From positions 20,478,001-20,542,000 of the forward strand of contig OX467086.1 in assembly GCA_950106755.1 (NCBI GenBank): a stretch of 64,000 bases of DNA. Direction: 5' to 3'. Origin of the DNA: Climacium dendroides (lineage: Eukaryota > Streptophyta > Bryopsida > Hypnales > Climaciaceae). The position numbers and the translations under genes were made by a program. Below the pieces are notes generated by a model. It worked only from the letters and a program-made list of their open reading frames with translations, had not been told where the DNA came from and ran no database searches. Numbering within the stretch: the first letter of the stretch is position 1; the number at the start of each line of letters is the position of its first letter. This document shows, in pieces, positions 50,731-62,184 of this stretch.

Positions 50731-51047
50731 TCCTCCTTATGCTGAGAAAGTATTATGCTTTGCTAGATGCCTAAAATGGAAGGAAGGGGTTTTTAAGTTA
50801 ACCCTGAAGTGCTCCGATGTTCAATTTTTGGATGATGAACATATTGCACACTACTTCACTAGAAGAAAACCTTGTTGCTCGTAATTGAATTTCAAAGGCA
50901 TTTTGAAGTTTCCCTTTCAAAATGAATAGAACAATATTGGTGATAGCATCGGTGAATTTTGACTATACAGATGGAATTTGAAATTCAAAAACCTACATCT
51001 TTTAAGCATTCACCAATTCTAAAATATACTTCCAAAGATTAACTTAA

Positions 51048-51277
51048 CCCTTAAAAGACGTCGGGGTGACCTTGGAAATCATCAGTTTTCATGACCGCGT
51101 GAGTCATTGGCTTAAAAAAAATTGCAAAAGCACTCATTAGAAGTCAAAGTACTGTAGAAAATCTCCCCTTTCCACACCAAATTGTGAGGATGAATAGTTG
51201 CAATTCTGTCACCTACATGGAGAGATTCTTTGTCATCCATCGGACGCCAAACATCCGTCCGCCTCGACATTGAAGGG
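51048..51277. mobile_element. 230-bp TTAA MITE, copy 1
   Basis: Flanked by TTAA at 51044-51047 and 51278-51281. Tips are CCCTTAAAAGACGTCGGGG and (complement) CCCTTCAATGTCGAGGCGG. It interrupts a dispersed repeat that continues on both sides and is whole at 5020-5230. A second copy in opposite orientation ends at 52436. Confidence 0.8.
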
Positions 51278-51281
51278 TTAA

Positions 51282-52210
51282 TTTACAGCGATTTTTTTCT
51301 TTTTCTTTTCCAAATCATCAATTTCAGGAGAAGACTGAGGGGACTTAATTATTCAAGGATTGGGGTGGGTGGGTGGGTGGGTTGTGGAGGAGCCATCAAT
51401 AAGTCAAATTTTGTTCGATGTAAGACTTAGGAGTCCTGTTTCCAAGGATGCAAAAGGGACCCCGACCGCATTGGAGAACCCCCCCGGTATGTACCGGTAC
51501 GATTTGATAAGGTCAAAAAGACCTTCATCAGGAGCTCGAAGCTCGTTGCAAATGGGTCCATTTTTCATGTTGCCTCCCTTGCAAGTGGCAATTGGACTAT
51601 CCCCGCACAACAGTAGATCTTGTGTACGGGGCATTTTGTTTGGTTCCAGCCTCGTCTTTTTAAAAAAAAAAATTTATGACGCATGTAAAGTTGAAGTTAA
51701 AAAATGAAGCCGGTAACTTCGAACTCCACTCCATGCGGTTGGGAATTGGGTTTATATTTTATTTTAAGTTCACCCTTGAGTGCGTGGGGGGTACAACATC
51801 AGGCATCTGAGTCAGGGCGGGCTCATTTGGTGTGTACCAGGGGGAGCCTCGGTCAACACATTAAGTTAAAAGTTATTAGCATTTTCCTCGATTGGGAAGC
51901 CCGGCCATCTTCCCGTCGGAACCAACTTTGGGGGCTCCAAGTGAAGTCACACAACGTGGGTTCCAGGTCAGGGTGCAGGGGGGTCCGTCGCGATGCTTAG
52001 TGTAAAGTGCACAAAATTCACCCACCCAAGCTTCTAAGAGCGGGCTTCCATGTGGAGTCGGTGCACGTCAAGACCAACGATCGATGCGATGGTGGAATGG
52101 GAGTGTTTTTTTTGTGGGGTTTCCCATTCTATCGTTTGATTGGTGGGCTTCACAAGCCTTGGAGGCATGCTCTAAGTCTAAGGTAGCAGCATCCATGACT
52201 GTTAATTCAG
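51282..52210. other. GC-richer segment between two inverted MITEs
   Basis: About 930 bp. The left 60 bp continue the dispersed repeat; from about 51360 GC content rises sharply above the surrounding DNA. A minus-strand frame (51404-51634) and a plus-strand frame (51704-52000) have non-AT-biased codons but no recognisable domain. It may be captured host sequence. Confidence 0.4.
51362..51381 (+). other. G-quadruplex-forming run
   Basis: Five G-runs of three or more separated by single T, GGGGTGGGTGGGTGGGTGGG. This is a canonical intramolecular G-quadruplex motif with one-base loops, which are the most stable type known. Confidence 0.8.
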
Positions 52211-52436
52211 CCCTTAGATGTCGAGGCGGACATTTTGCGTCCGATGGATGACAAAGGATCTCTCTATGTAGGATAGGAGTGCAACTTATTCATCTCCTAA
52301 ATTTTGCAAGAAAAGAGGAGGTCTTCTATAATAGTTTGTCTTGCAATGAGTTGGCTTTTACAATTTTTTTAAGCCAATGCTTCACACGGTCATGAAAACT
52401 GATGATTTTCAAAGTCACCCGATTGTCTTTTAAGGG
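52211..52436. mobile_element. 230-bp TTAA MITE, copy 2 (inverted)
   Basis: Reverse complement of 51048-51277 along its full length, for example the shared 'tcatcagttttcatgaccg' and 'gtcatccatcggacg' blocks. The right flank TTAA is at 52437-52440. On the left a TTAATTCAG stretch replaces a clean TTAA. Confidence 0.8.
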
Positions 52437-52792
52437 TTAAGGGCTGTTGTACACTAGGGCTAGACCAAAGGCCTTCTTGAATGATCAAAGTAGGGATTGG
52501 TGGAGAGATTGGCGTGGTCCAAATTGGGTCTACACTTTGACCATGACCCTTGTCATTTTTCATAGATGTGAAAAGTCTACTTGGAATCCTACGTGGCCAA
52601 AACAAATAATGTTTTATCAATTTCAAAGAGCTTTCTTGTTGACCACCTCTTTGGGGTAGGCCTAATAAATTTCTAGGAGACTATGTTAGGCTAAAACCTC
52701 ACAACCATAGATTTTATTTATTTAATTGATCTTGCAGTTGACAATGTCAAATTTGATAATATATAGATATGGCCAGGCTAAGGTCTCTCATG

Positions 52793-52936
52793 GATTTATA
52801 CCAAGACCATGCAAAGTGCCATTACTATTTTTTGTCTTGGGTTCTTGCTTTGCATGGTCACATGACTCACATCTAACAAAGTGTGGTACTCTAGAAAGTT
52901 TTTAGACCTTGGAATCGTCTTGGTGTAAACTGGCCC
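52793..52936. mobile_element. Small MITE, about 144 bp, relative of 14911-15052
   Basis: Ends 'gatttataccaagaccatg' and (complement) 'gggccagtttacaccaagac' are inverted and match the tips of the element at 14911. Non-coding. Confidence 0.5.
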
Positions 52937-52939
52937 TAA

Positions 52940-54810
52940 GGTTTTGGGACATGATGTCTACTAATACACATCCAACAAATTACTAGATTTGACTAGCACA
53001 AAAATAGTAATTCTTGTGCAGTTTCAAATGTATTATTTGGACAATTTGAGAATAAGTTGTGAATTTTTAAAGAGTTGATTGTACATGCACCTAATACCAA
53101 TACTAGGGTCTCATATTCAGATTTGGTACATCCTTGTAATCTCATCTATTCACTTTCCAAGATTTTCCAAGATTTTAGAGGTGACGGTTATGGGTGCTAC
53201 TACCTTATGTGCCAAACTACATAAATGTGGTCACACAAAATAGATAACTCTATAATATTTGAGATAATTTCATTTCATATTGCTCCCACGGTTTAAGGAA
53301 TCCGCTTTGTTTAAGGGGTGAGTTTTTATTTGTACTTTGAATAGTGTTACAATTACATGGATAGTGTGGTTTGTGTCATTCATGGTGTTTGCAATGGGAT
53401 GAAATATAGCCTATAGTACTTGATGAAAAAAATTCTATTTAGTGTACCCCATGTTTGTAGAAGTAACACTATTTTGAGAAACAACACTAAGAGAATGAAG
53501 AGTGTAACTTGAACATGAAACCAACATCTTCTTGCATAGAATTGAACACTTCTAGATTTCCATTTTTTGGTGACATGAGTCACATTTCTTTTCAATAGTG
53601 GAAAAAATGGTTTGCGTAGACAAGGACAAATGACCCATAAGAAAGTCAACATGGCTAGTTATTTAGACTAGTTGTGGATCTTCTTATGTGTAATTTCCTT
53701 GAATTATATAAATTACATTTCTAATAGCGCCTACATTAGGGGGAGTCATGATGCATTCAATGAGCTCATTGAATTGAGATCCTCAAACTGCAATTCCTCT
53801 TAATTTTGAGTTATAAAGGTATGGTGCTTGTAGAGCGTACTCCTAAGGTTAGCATTGATTTGGGTTTTCAAAGGGTTTTCACACTTTAAATAACATTTTT
53901 GAATGAATTTTTCCTTGAATTGCAAACAAGATACAATGCCTAATGCACTTGATTCATATCCTTTGGACTCTTATTGAATTTTTGGAGTTGGAATTAGAAA
54001 ACTCTTTGAAAGAGTTTTTTCCTTAAAAAATGTTCTCTCTTGGAACATGAAAACTTCAATATATACTTGTGCATGGGGATACTATCTATTGGTATATATG
54101 ATCACCAGTGCATGGGGACACTATCTATTGGTATATATGATTACCACCTAAAAGGCACTTGAGGTTTGTTTTAATTTTTCATAGTAGTATGAAAATGAAA
54201 AATACTATTTGTTTTACATCAAACATGTTTTTAAAGAACAAAGTTGACTTAACATTGGTTCATCTTCATTTTTAATAAAAAGTTCTAAAAAATTATATCT
54301 AAACTTACATTTAAATAAAAGTCTATAATAAAGATTAAGTTATTGTGTGTGCTATATTATACCTTCATATAAAAAGAAAGAAATTGTGTAAAAATCATTT
54401 TGACCATCAGTTTGTGTTCAAATTTTTGATGGATTCTTCTTTTTGAGAAAAATAAGTTTGGACAGTCAACAAAGAATATGAAATAATCAATCGACTTTTA
54501 TACTCTACTTTGTATCCATTTTCATCTTAGTATTTGTATTTATATCAATGTTCATATTTGTACCCTGTATAATAAAAAAGTTCCAAATTACCCTATGCAA
54601 AAGTTTGATTTGGTAGAAATTAAGTCACTTTTGAAAAAATGTGACATATGTCATCTTGTAAATGGTTTGAGGTTAATGATGTGTCCCCCCCAATTTGACA
54701 TGGAAACTCAATTTCAGCACTCAAGTGCCGAATCAAACCTTCACATATGGTATTAGGTAAACTTTGGTAACATAGTTGAATTTAACTTTGAAACATTGTT
54801 GTGGACACTA
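52940..54810. other. AT-rich intergenic DNA with a 39-bp tandem duplication
   Basis: No gene. The unit 'tgcatggggatactatctat' starting at 54070 repeats at 54109 with two or three differences. Confidence 0.5.
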
Positions 54811-55010
54811 ATTGTTTAATGAATGACAAAGAATCCTTCTATATAAGACAAAAGTGTAGATGTTCATCCTTGGAATTTTGTATGAAAAGGAAAGGTCTTG
54901 TACAATAGTTTGATCTCTAGTGAGTGTTGTTGGGTTTTTTTAAGCAAATAATTCAATGTCATTGATATGAAAAAGGATTATTTTCATAGTGACCACCTTG
55001 GAGATCTAGA
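54811..55010. mobile_element. 230-bp TTAA MITE, decayed copy 3
   Basis: 'aatgacaaagaatccttct', 'aggtcttgtacaatagtttg' and 'tttttttaagcaaataattca' align in order with 52248-52380 (same orientation). Tips are no longer recognisable. Confidence 0.55.
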
Positions 55011-55590
55011 GATAAACAATATAATTGTTCAATTCTTATTATACATATCCACATCTTGACATCTACACCTTGAAGGGACTACTCAAAGTTGTTAGTTTTG
55101 TTTTATACCTAGAGGGTAGGTCAATTCCCCTTGAGGCTGATTGAACAAAATTTCAACCCTTTTTGGACTTATGACCACCTTCAGCTACTCATTAGAATAA
55201 GATTATAACAAGGGCCAATTCTCCCATATAATTATGTGAGGGCCTTGAGGCCAAGAAGCTGGTCCAATTCAATAAAACTTATAAAATTTTTGCTCCTCCC
55301 TATCTCTCTTTTAAGGCCACTTTACACCTAGAGGCTGGGCCAATCTCCTTCAAGCCAATTGCACAAAATCCAACTAAATAATTTGATTTGTTGAAAAAAG
55401 TAATATTTCATAAACAAAAAATTTGATTGAAACCTAACATTAGCTTCCCATTCTTAGTGCATCCAATTCATCAAACTTTAATCATGTTAGATAATGTCTT
55501 TTTGGAGTTAAAAATTCATTTCACCAAATTGGCCTGGCCTCTAGGTGTAGAAGGGTTTCCGACTGATTTCAACCCATTGTCCAATCACAA

Positions 55591-56203
55591 GTGAAGATTT
55601 CAGGCTTCATACACAACAAGTTGCCTGGTTTCCATGTGTTAAGCAACCCTAACATTTCAGGTGGGCCTCAAGAATGGAAAGTACTAATACCATCAAAGAA
55701 TACACTTGGAGCTCCCAGTTCTGAAAACCCTAAAAGTTACAGGATGCATAAGCTTAACTTGGATTTGTTACTAGATCACTTGCTTGAATTGAAGCATCAG
55801 TCATCCAGTTGAAATATGCTGAAGCTTTGTTTCACGAGCAGTCTGTTGTGTGCAGCCCAGCTTCATGTTTCTTTGAGTAGCTTAGCTTTGATGGCGTCAC
55901 ACGTCGAGGGTTTTCTCTTGTTCAATGTCATTTACGTTTGGACAAACGTATGCACCATTCTTCTCTGATTCTTTTGACCTAAAATATGACCCCTTCCGTC
56001 TAAACTACCCCCCTGCTATCACTCACTTGTGCACTGCAAACGAACCGTTGTGTGACGAGCCCTTCTCTTCATTCCTGTCGCCGAAACTTGATATTCAAAT
56101 TTCGCAATTTGCAGTAGCGAGTAAAGGTATGCATTTTCTAACTCCATCAGTTCTTGCCAAACTGCAGGGAGAGAGAAATAACTTGATTTTGGGGTGTGGC
56201 TGA
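55591..56203 (+). pseudogene. Two coding-like frames of unknown family
   Basis: 55591-55812 (with GGPQEWKVLIPSKNTLGAP and ending LLLDHLLELKHQSSS then a stop) and 55925-56203 (with SFDLKYDPFRLNYPPAI and FLSPKLDIQISQFAVASK, followed by a GTATGC donor-like site) have balanced composition unlike the flanks. A possible further small exon at 57132-57177 lies between an acceptor-like TGTTTAAG and a donor-like AAAGGTAG. I recognise no domain and cannot join them into a gene. Confidence 0.25.
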
Positions 56204-57301
56204 TAGTTGTGAAGATCATGGATTTCAGTGCAAACAGGCACAATTTTGTAGTAGCCTGACTGAAACCCTAATTATAGATCTACTAACTTACAAGCTTAGG
56301 GTATGTTCGCACTTGGCACTTGGTATTAGAGGTGTTGTTTGGAATGTGAATCTGGTCCAAAAGAAGGTCTGCATTCGTTCCTAAGGCCCTCAGTAACAAC
56401 ACGTTTAACACCAAGTGCAAACATACTTTTAGTCCTCATGTTTACAGACACAGACATGTAGAAGTTGTAAGTTTCAGAGTTTTTTACACTTTTGTCTCTC
56501 AAATTTGGATCTGTGAAACATGTTATAGCTTATTCCAACAAAATCTCAACCACAAGTTACACATCCTCAAGTGTTGTGCCTGGGTGCAAACAAGGGCATT
56601 GAGGTGTGTAGATACAAACAGGTTCTTCATTACGCACAATTTTAAGGAATTGTGTGATGAGTCCCACATATATCTAAAGTTTCATTGAGACCGATTCAAA
56701 AGTGTACGCTATTCTCAATACATGAATTGCAATTGTGTATTTTTTAGGGTAAGTAACTCATTAGAGAAGTTTCAATTCTAACAAGCACTTGTGACGAGCT
56801 GTAGCCTGAGTTCTGGGTGCTTGTTTCCAAGACGCCTGAGCTTACTCTATCTATCTAAACTAAAGGACTTGATCTCCAAAATTAAAAACAGAAAATGTGA
56901 GATTCATGAAGCTTAAATCCACTGTTTGAACAGGTTCACTCAAAACAATGGGATTCAAGCAAGTAACTTAAGTTCACTCAACGTAACATAACAAATCAAA
57001 ATGTTGCCAAGTTCTTGAAGCTAATGGAAAAATGCGTAACTGATTCAACTGCAGTGATTCTTGTTCTTATTCAAATGTGCTGTGTTTGTCAAACAATTTC
57101 TTTACACCAGTTTTTGAATTCTCCTGTTTAAGGACTTCCTGTCCTTCTCCCAACATTGGGAAACTTATTAAGTAAAGGTAGTTGATAGATATCATTGTCG
57201 AAAACATCTGATTTGATTCACTCAATAGTAGCCAACCCATTTCCAACCACCACCCATTTCCAATCTATTGGCTACTTTCTTTCCGTGAAGTTGTGGTGCA
57301 G

Positions 57302-57384
57302 TTCAAGGAGTAGTTGTGGCGCATTATGATTGGATGCAAGGCTTCAAGGAGTAGCTGTGGCACATTATGATTGGCTGCAAGGTT
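57302..57384. repeat. 41-bp tandem duplication
   Basis: 'ttcaaggagtagttgtggcg' at 57302 repeats at 57343 with three substitutions across the unit. Non-coding. Confidence 0.8.
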
Positions 57385-57813
57385 GTTGATATTGCAACCA
57401 ACCCTTGGTCGATTTTGCAATCAGCCTATAATTAGAAATAATAAGGTCTAGGCAACCACCTGGGACTAACTAATTTGTAAAATGTGAAGGGCTTGCAAGT
57501 TGGCCTGTGTAGGAATAATCATTGTTATCAACACTTTTTAAGCATTGGTAGGTGTGCTAATTAATTCAACCTTCCCTTTTTTCATGAAAAATATTTTTTT
57601 AGTGTAGATTCTTTTCTTCTTTTCTTTTTATAATATAAAAAAAATCCATTTGAAGTTTGGATTGCCGATTTTGCATTGGGTCAATTTTTCCAAAAAAACC
57701 CCCAGCACTTCTATGGCCTTGTGGAATGGCTTGCTATTTGCCGTTACATGGCTTGTATGCCAAGTATGCACTATGGATGCTCTCACCTCTCACAAGAGAA
57801 GCAAGTGCTTTAA

Positions 57814-58786
57814 CCCTTCATTGCCTAAGGTCCTAACATGCTTAAAAGCATCTTGCCTATACAAATGTTAAAAGTCTAAATTTCAATAAGGTATGAAAAT
57901 CTCAACCGTACAATCTTGTTGTGTGCATGTTGTAGATGGTGTGGAACAAATTTGGGGTCATTTGACCATAGAGATTGAAAGAGTATAATGTTTTCGTGTT
58001 GAAAAAGGTGCTGAAATTTTCTTAAAAACACATTTGGAGGTGAAATTCGATTTCAAAACCTACTCAAATGAAAAAACTTCAAACTACCAAGTGATTCAAA
58101 GCCATAATATAAACACTTTGGTGAAAAAAATATCATTCAAATGACTCATTGTGTTTACAAAATGGATTTGAAATGTTAAAAAACAGTGAAAAAAATAGAA
58201 AAAAAAAATCACATCTATATCTAAACCTCCTACTAAAATTCTTCTCAATCACTTATAACTTCTTGGATCGATATGAAATTTTAACCACAAGAACTAGACT
58301 AGTATGCAGAACTTTTACAACAAAAATGATTGAAAATTGACCATTTACGAAGAAGTTATGAGCCGCCAAAGTTCACTATAATGCAGAATTGTCTGGATTT
58401 TGAACTTCGAATTGCTCTCAAACATTCAAAATAGCTTGGATTGACATGAAATTCTTACCACAATAACTAGACCTCAAGGGAAACAAAACACAACTAATTT
58501 TTATTGAAAATGAACATTTGATGAAAAAGATACAAGCCCCCAAAGTTGCAGCCATGAGAATGCAGTGTGTTTAACTCAAATTGAACCTGTGACTCTTCGA
58601 ATGGATTTTACAAACTCAATTCATCTTGGATTGAACTGAAAATTTTAAAACACAAACTAGACTAGTATGCGCAACTTTTACAACAAGTTTTATTAAGTTT
58701 GGACATCAGATGCAAAAGTTAGAGCATTTTGAACTGGACTGTTACAATGTGTGAGGACACTTTCTGTCCCCTTTAGCAATGAGGGA
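57814..58786. mobile_element. TTAA-flanked element, family A, direct copy
   Basis: TTAA at 57810-57813 and 58787-58790. Tips CCCTTCATTGCCTAAGGTCC and (complement) TCCCTCATTGCTAAAGGGGA. It shares its right TTAA with the next element (58791-60648) and forms a large inverted pair with 59072-60026. Non-coding. Confidence 0.8.
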
Positions 58787-58790
58787 TTAA

Positions 58791-60648
58791 CCCCTAAAGG
58801 ACGAAATGGCCTTTTTTTAACAACATAGCGATTTTGGGCAACTCACTACAAATGGATTTTTTTTCACACAACATGTGCCCAAGGAGTAGCTTCAAGGCCC
58901 AACAATTCTTATAACTTTTGACTACATAGTTAAAAAGTTATTGTATGATATGTAGTTTTCAATGTTCAGCGACCAGTCTGGGCAGAAAAAAATTTGAAAT
59001 TTGAAATTGGTTCTCTATATTTATTTATACATGGATATCTTTCATGAATATAAAGAACCAATTTTGATTAACCCCTCAACGCCCAAGGGGCTCAGAAGTA
59101 GCCTCACATAGTTTGAGTTCAATTCAAAGTAATGTAACTTTTGCATCTAATGTCCAAATTCAATGAAACTTGTTGGAGAAGTTGTGCATACTTCTCTAGT
59201 TTATGTGGTAAAGTTTTCAGATCAATCCAAGACTTATTAGTTTCTTGAAATCCAATCAAAGTTCACAAGTATAATTTGAATTTACAAATTAAACTGCACT
59301 TGATGGTTGTAACTTTGGGGGCTTGTATTTCATTCATACAATGTTTTTCTTCAATTAAATTTGTTGGATTATGTTCCCCTTAAAGTCTAATTCTTGTGAT
59401 AAAATTTTCATATCAATCTAGGTTGTTTGGGAGCAATTCGAAGTTCAAAAACCTAATAATTTTTCATTATAGTGAACTTTGGCGGTTTATTTCTTCTTCA
59501 TACAATGCCTGTTTTCAATAATTCGTTTTGGAAAAGTTGCACATACTGGTTTGGTTTGTATCAATAAAATTTCATATCAATCCAAGAAATAATGAGTGAC
59601 TGAGAGGCATTTTAGTAGAGGAGGTTCAACCTTGGATGTAATTTTTGGCAACTTTTCTTGACATTTCAAAACCATTTTGTAGACACAATGAGTCAATTGA
59701 ATGATATTTTTCTTTCACCAATGTATTTGTATGCTAATTTTCAAGAACTTTGTAGTTTAAAGTTTTTTCATTTGAGAAGGTTTAGAATTCAAATTTCACC
59801 TCCAAATGTGTTTTTAGAAAAATTTCAACATCCTTTTTCAACACTAAAACATTATAATCTTTCAATCTACATGGTCAAATGACTTCAAATTTGATCCATG
59901 CCATCTACAACATGTGCACTACAAGATTGTACGGTTAAGATTTGTATAACTTAGTGACATTTAGAAATATAGCACTTCAAAAGCTATGATGTTTTTATAT
60001 CCAAAAGGGCCTTGGGCCTTGAGGGATTAATGAGATGCCAGTTATGAGGAGTTTTAGTTGTGGGTAGTTTGAAGGTAGTTATGGAATCTCTACTCTAAAA
60101 TAAACTTTGAAGTTCTTTATTTAACTCAATTTTCAATATTTTTGGAAAAAATAAAAACATTAGGTGTAGATTGTTTATTAAAACATTGCAACCATTGGGA
60201 TTGGCATTTTTCAATTCCACAAAAAAATTGTTAACGATGTAATATTTTAAATCATTATCTACTTCTTTCTACTTACTACTTTTTTCCTATATGTTGTACA
60301 ATTCCAAATGATTTGAAATTTTTTAAGCATGTAGCTAACTTGCCTTGAAGAATGAATCCAAAGAGTACCACCATTTTGAACATTTTTTCATACAAATGTG
60401 ACCTTGTGAAGTGTAGCTGCCCGTTTTTTTGCAGGGACTAAAAAAGGATTTTTGTCACTTCAAACGCTAATATCTTGCAATCTACATGGTGAAAATTTCT
60501 GAAATTTTTTCCATGTCTTTTCAAACTATAGTACTATAAGATCCTATGGTCAGATATGTCAAAAAATGTTACTTTTTCAAAAATTTGGTACTTGTACTAG
60601 AGATGGCATTTTTGGAGCATTTTTGGTGAAAACATGGTCCAAAACCTT
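58791..60648. mobile_element. TTAA-flanked element, family B, split by an insertion
   Basis: Left tip CCCCTAAAGGACGAAATGGC. Right edge 'ggtccaaaacctTTTAA' near 60652 is eroded. Positions 58791-59067 and 60031-60500 together match 39933-40640 with the middle removed. Non-coding. Confidence 0.75.
59072..60026. mobile_element. TTAA-flanked element, family A, inverted and nested in family B
   Basis: TTAA at 59068-59071 and 60027-60030. Tips CCCCTCAACGCCCAAGGGG and (complement) TCCCTCAAGGCCCAAGGCCC. The body is the reverse complement of 57814-58786. The host copy without this insertion is at 40231-40260, where a single TTAA is seen. Confidence 0.85.
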
Positions 60649-60677
60649 TTAATTACAAGTTAACTTACTGCAATTTA

Positions 60678-62184
60678 GTGTTGACCACAATTACTATGGA
60701 ATGTCGTTGCATTGCACTCATGTGCTTATAATCAATGTACATATGGGTGCTTTTATCAAAGCAGTTTTTACCAATGAACGGGGAGTGCCGTCGGTTAGTT
60801 ACAAGTGAGCCGGTAGATTTTGAAAATTTCCGAATGAGATTGAAATGCTTAGGAAGGGATTCCGGATGAAAAATCAAGCATTTCGGAAATGGTCCGATTA
60901 GGAAAAAAAATACCGGCATTTCAGCAAGTTGCCCTAGGAGTATCGACGGCAAATTACCGATTTAAAGGCATTTTTTCCGGCAAAAAGTTGATGAGGCTTG
61001 CACTTTCTAGGAAATTTTTTGATACTATACAGTATACATAGTATGATAGTATTCTACTGATCTACTCTAGTAGACTAGTATTCTACCAAGCAATATAATA
61101 CCAAAATGACAAGCCACCAAACTAAAAAGACTGAATTACTAAAAATCTGGATTCTGGAAGTGTAATTTTAGTTGGTGGTGCTAGTGATTGCGTAAGTACG
61201 TATGAATCCAAACCCCAAAGCCGTTGGTGGTACAGCATGGCACCTTCTGGGCCGTTGATGCCCGCCGTTTCTAGATGTCATCAGTGGCTGTAGATCACCG
61301 CTCGTCACCTTGTCACTCTTAGTCTCTCACAGTCACCTCTCACGCAGCAGCGCAGCCAGGCTCTGAAGAATTTCAGTCTGTAATCAAGTGCAAAAATTTA
61401 CTGTAAAATCATCTTCCACAATCTAAACTTTCAAAGCCCCATAATCTCGTATTGAGCTCCTCTATGATTTGTGTGCAGGAAATTTTGCACATTTTGCAGG
61501 CACAGCGATAGTGGGTGTTTTGTGCATATTGAGGTTCTGGATTTTAGGGCATCTTGATCGCCAACTACCTATGTTGATTTGCTTCTTCCTGATTTTTTCG
61601 ACACTCTGCCATCGCAAATTCGTGATTGACGTGCACTCCAGTCGCTTCTAGGCTCCTGCCTTCGTATTTTCGGAAAACAAGTTTGGCGATTTCTGAGACG
61701 TGAGTCGCTGAGTGGAGTTGTGGAGGCCTCGGGGGTGGTGCGATTCGTGTGTACATCAGGGTGTTGGACAATCGCGCTTGCAAATCTGGGGTCTTTCCGT
61801 CGCATGGTCAGGTCGCCAGATCAGGGCCTTGCGGGTGAAAACGTGGGTCTTCAAGACTCAACATTGCGGATCAGGGCTTGTAGGTGGTGTTTTTGTGATT
61901 TCACCGCAACACAGCTTGATTGTCACGCGAATCTCAATTAGGTACGTCCGCTTCTTTGTAATGTCGGAGGCAATTTTTCGGAAACCTCTAGTTTCCGAAT
62001 TCCAATTCCAATTTTTTTTGCTGTCACTTAGCTATGTGCAGATGTCCTCCCGATTTGCTTGTGCTGAATGGCAATCCCATTTTGTTTTGCTGTCACTTGG
62101 CTATCTGTAGTTGTGTATTAAACTTGCGGATGCCATTGCTGTGAGTGTCTAATGCATGAGTGTAATTCGTAGAAAGTTTTTGCA
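60678..62184 (+). mobile_element. Probable 5' part of the hAT element
   Basis: TAGTGTTGACCA at 60678 resembles hAT terminal sequence. Positions 60770-60990 have repeated CCGG and TTTCCG/CGGAAA words in both orientations, as in hAT subterminal regions. From 61190 the sequence is GC-richer and may hold the promoter and 5' UTR of the transposase (several ATGs, no conserved frame). The other end lies beyond the window, so the terminal repeat and 8-bp target copy cannot be tested. Confidence 0.35.
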
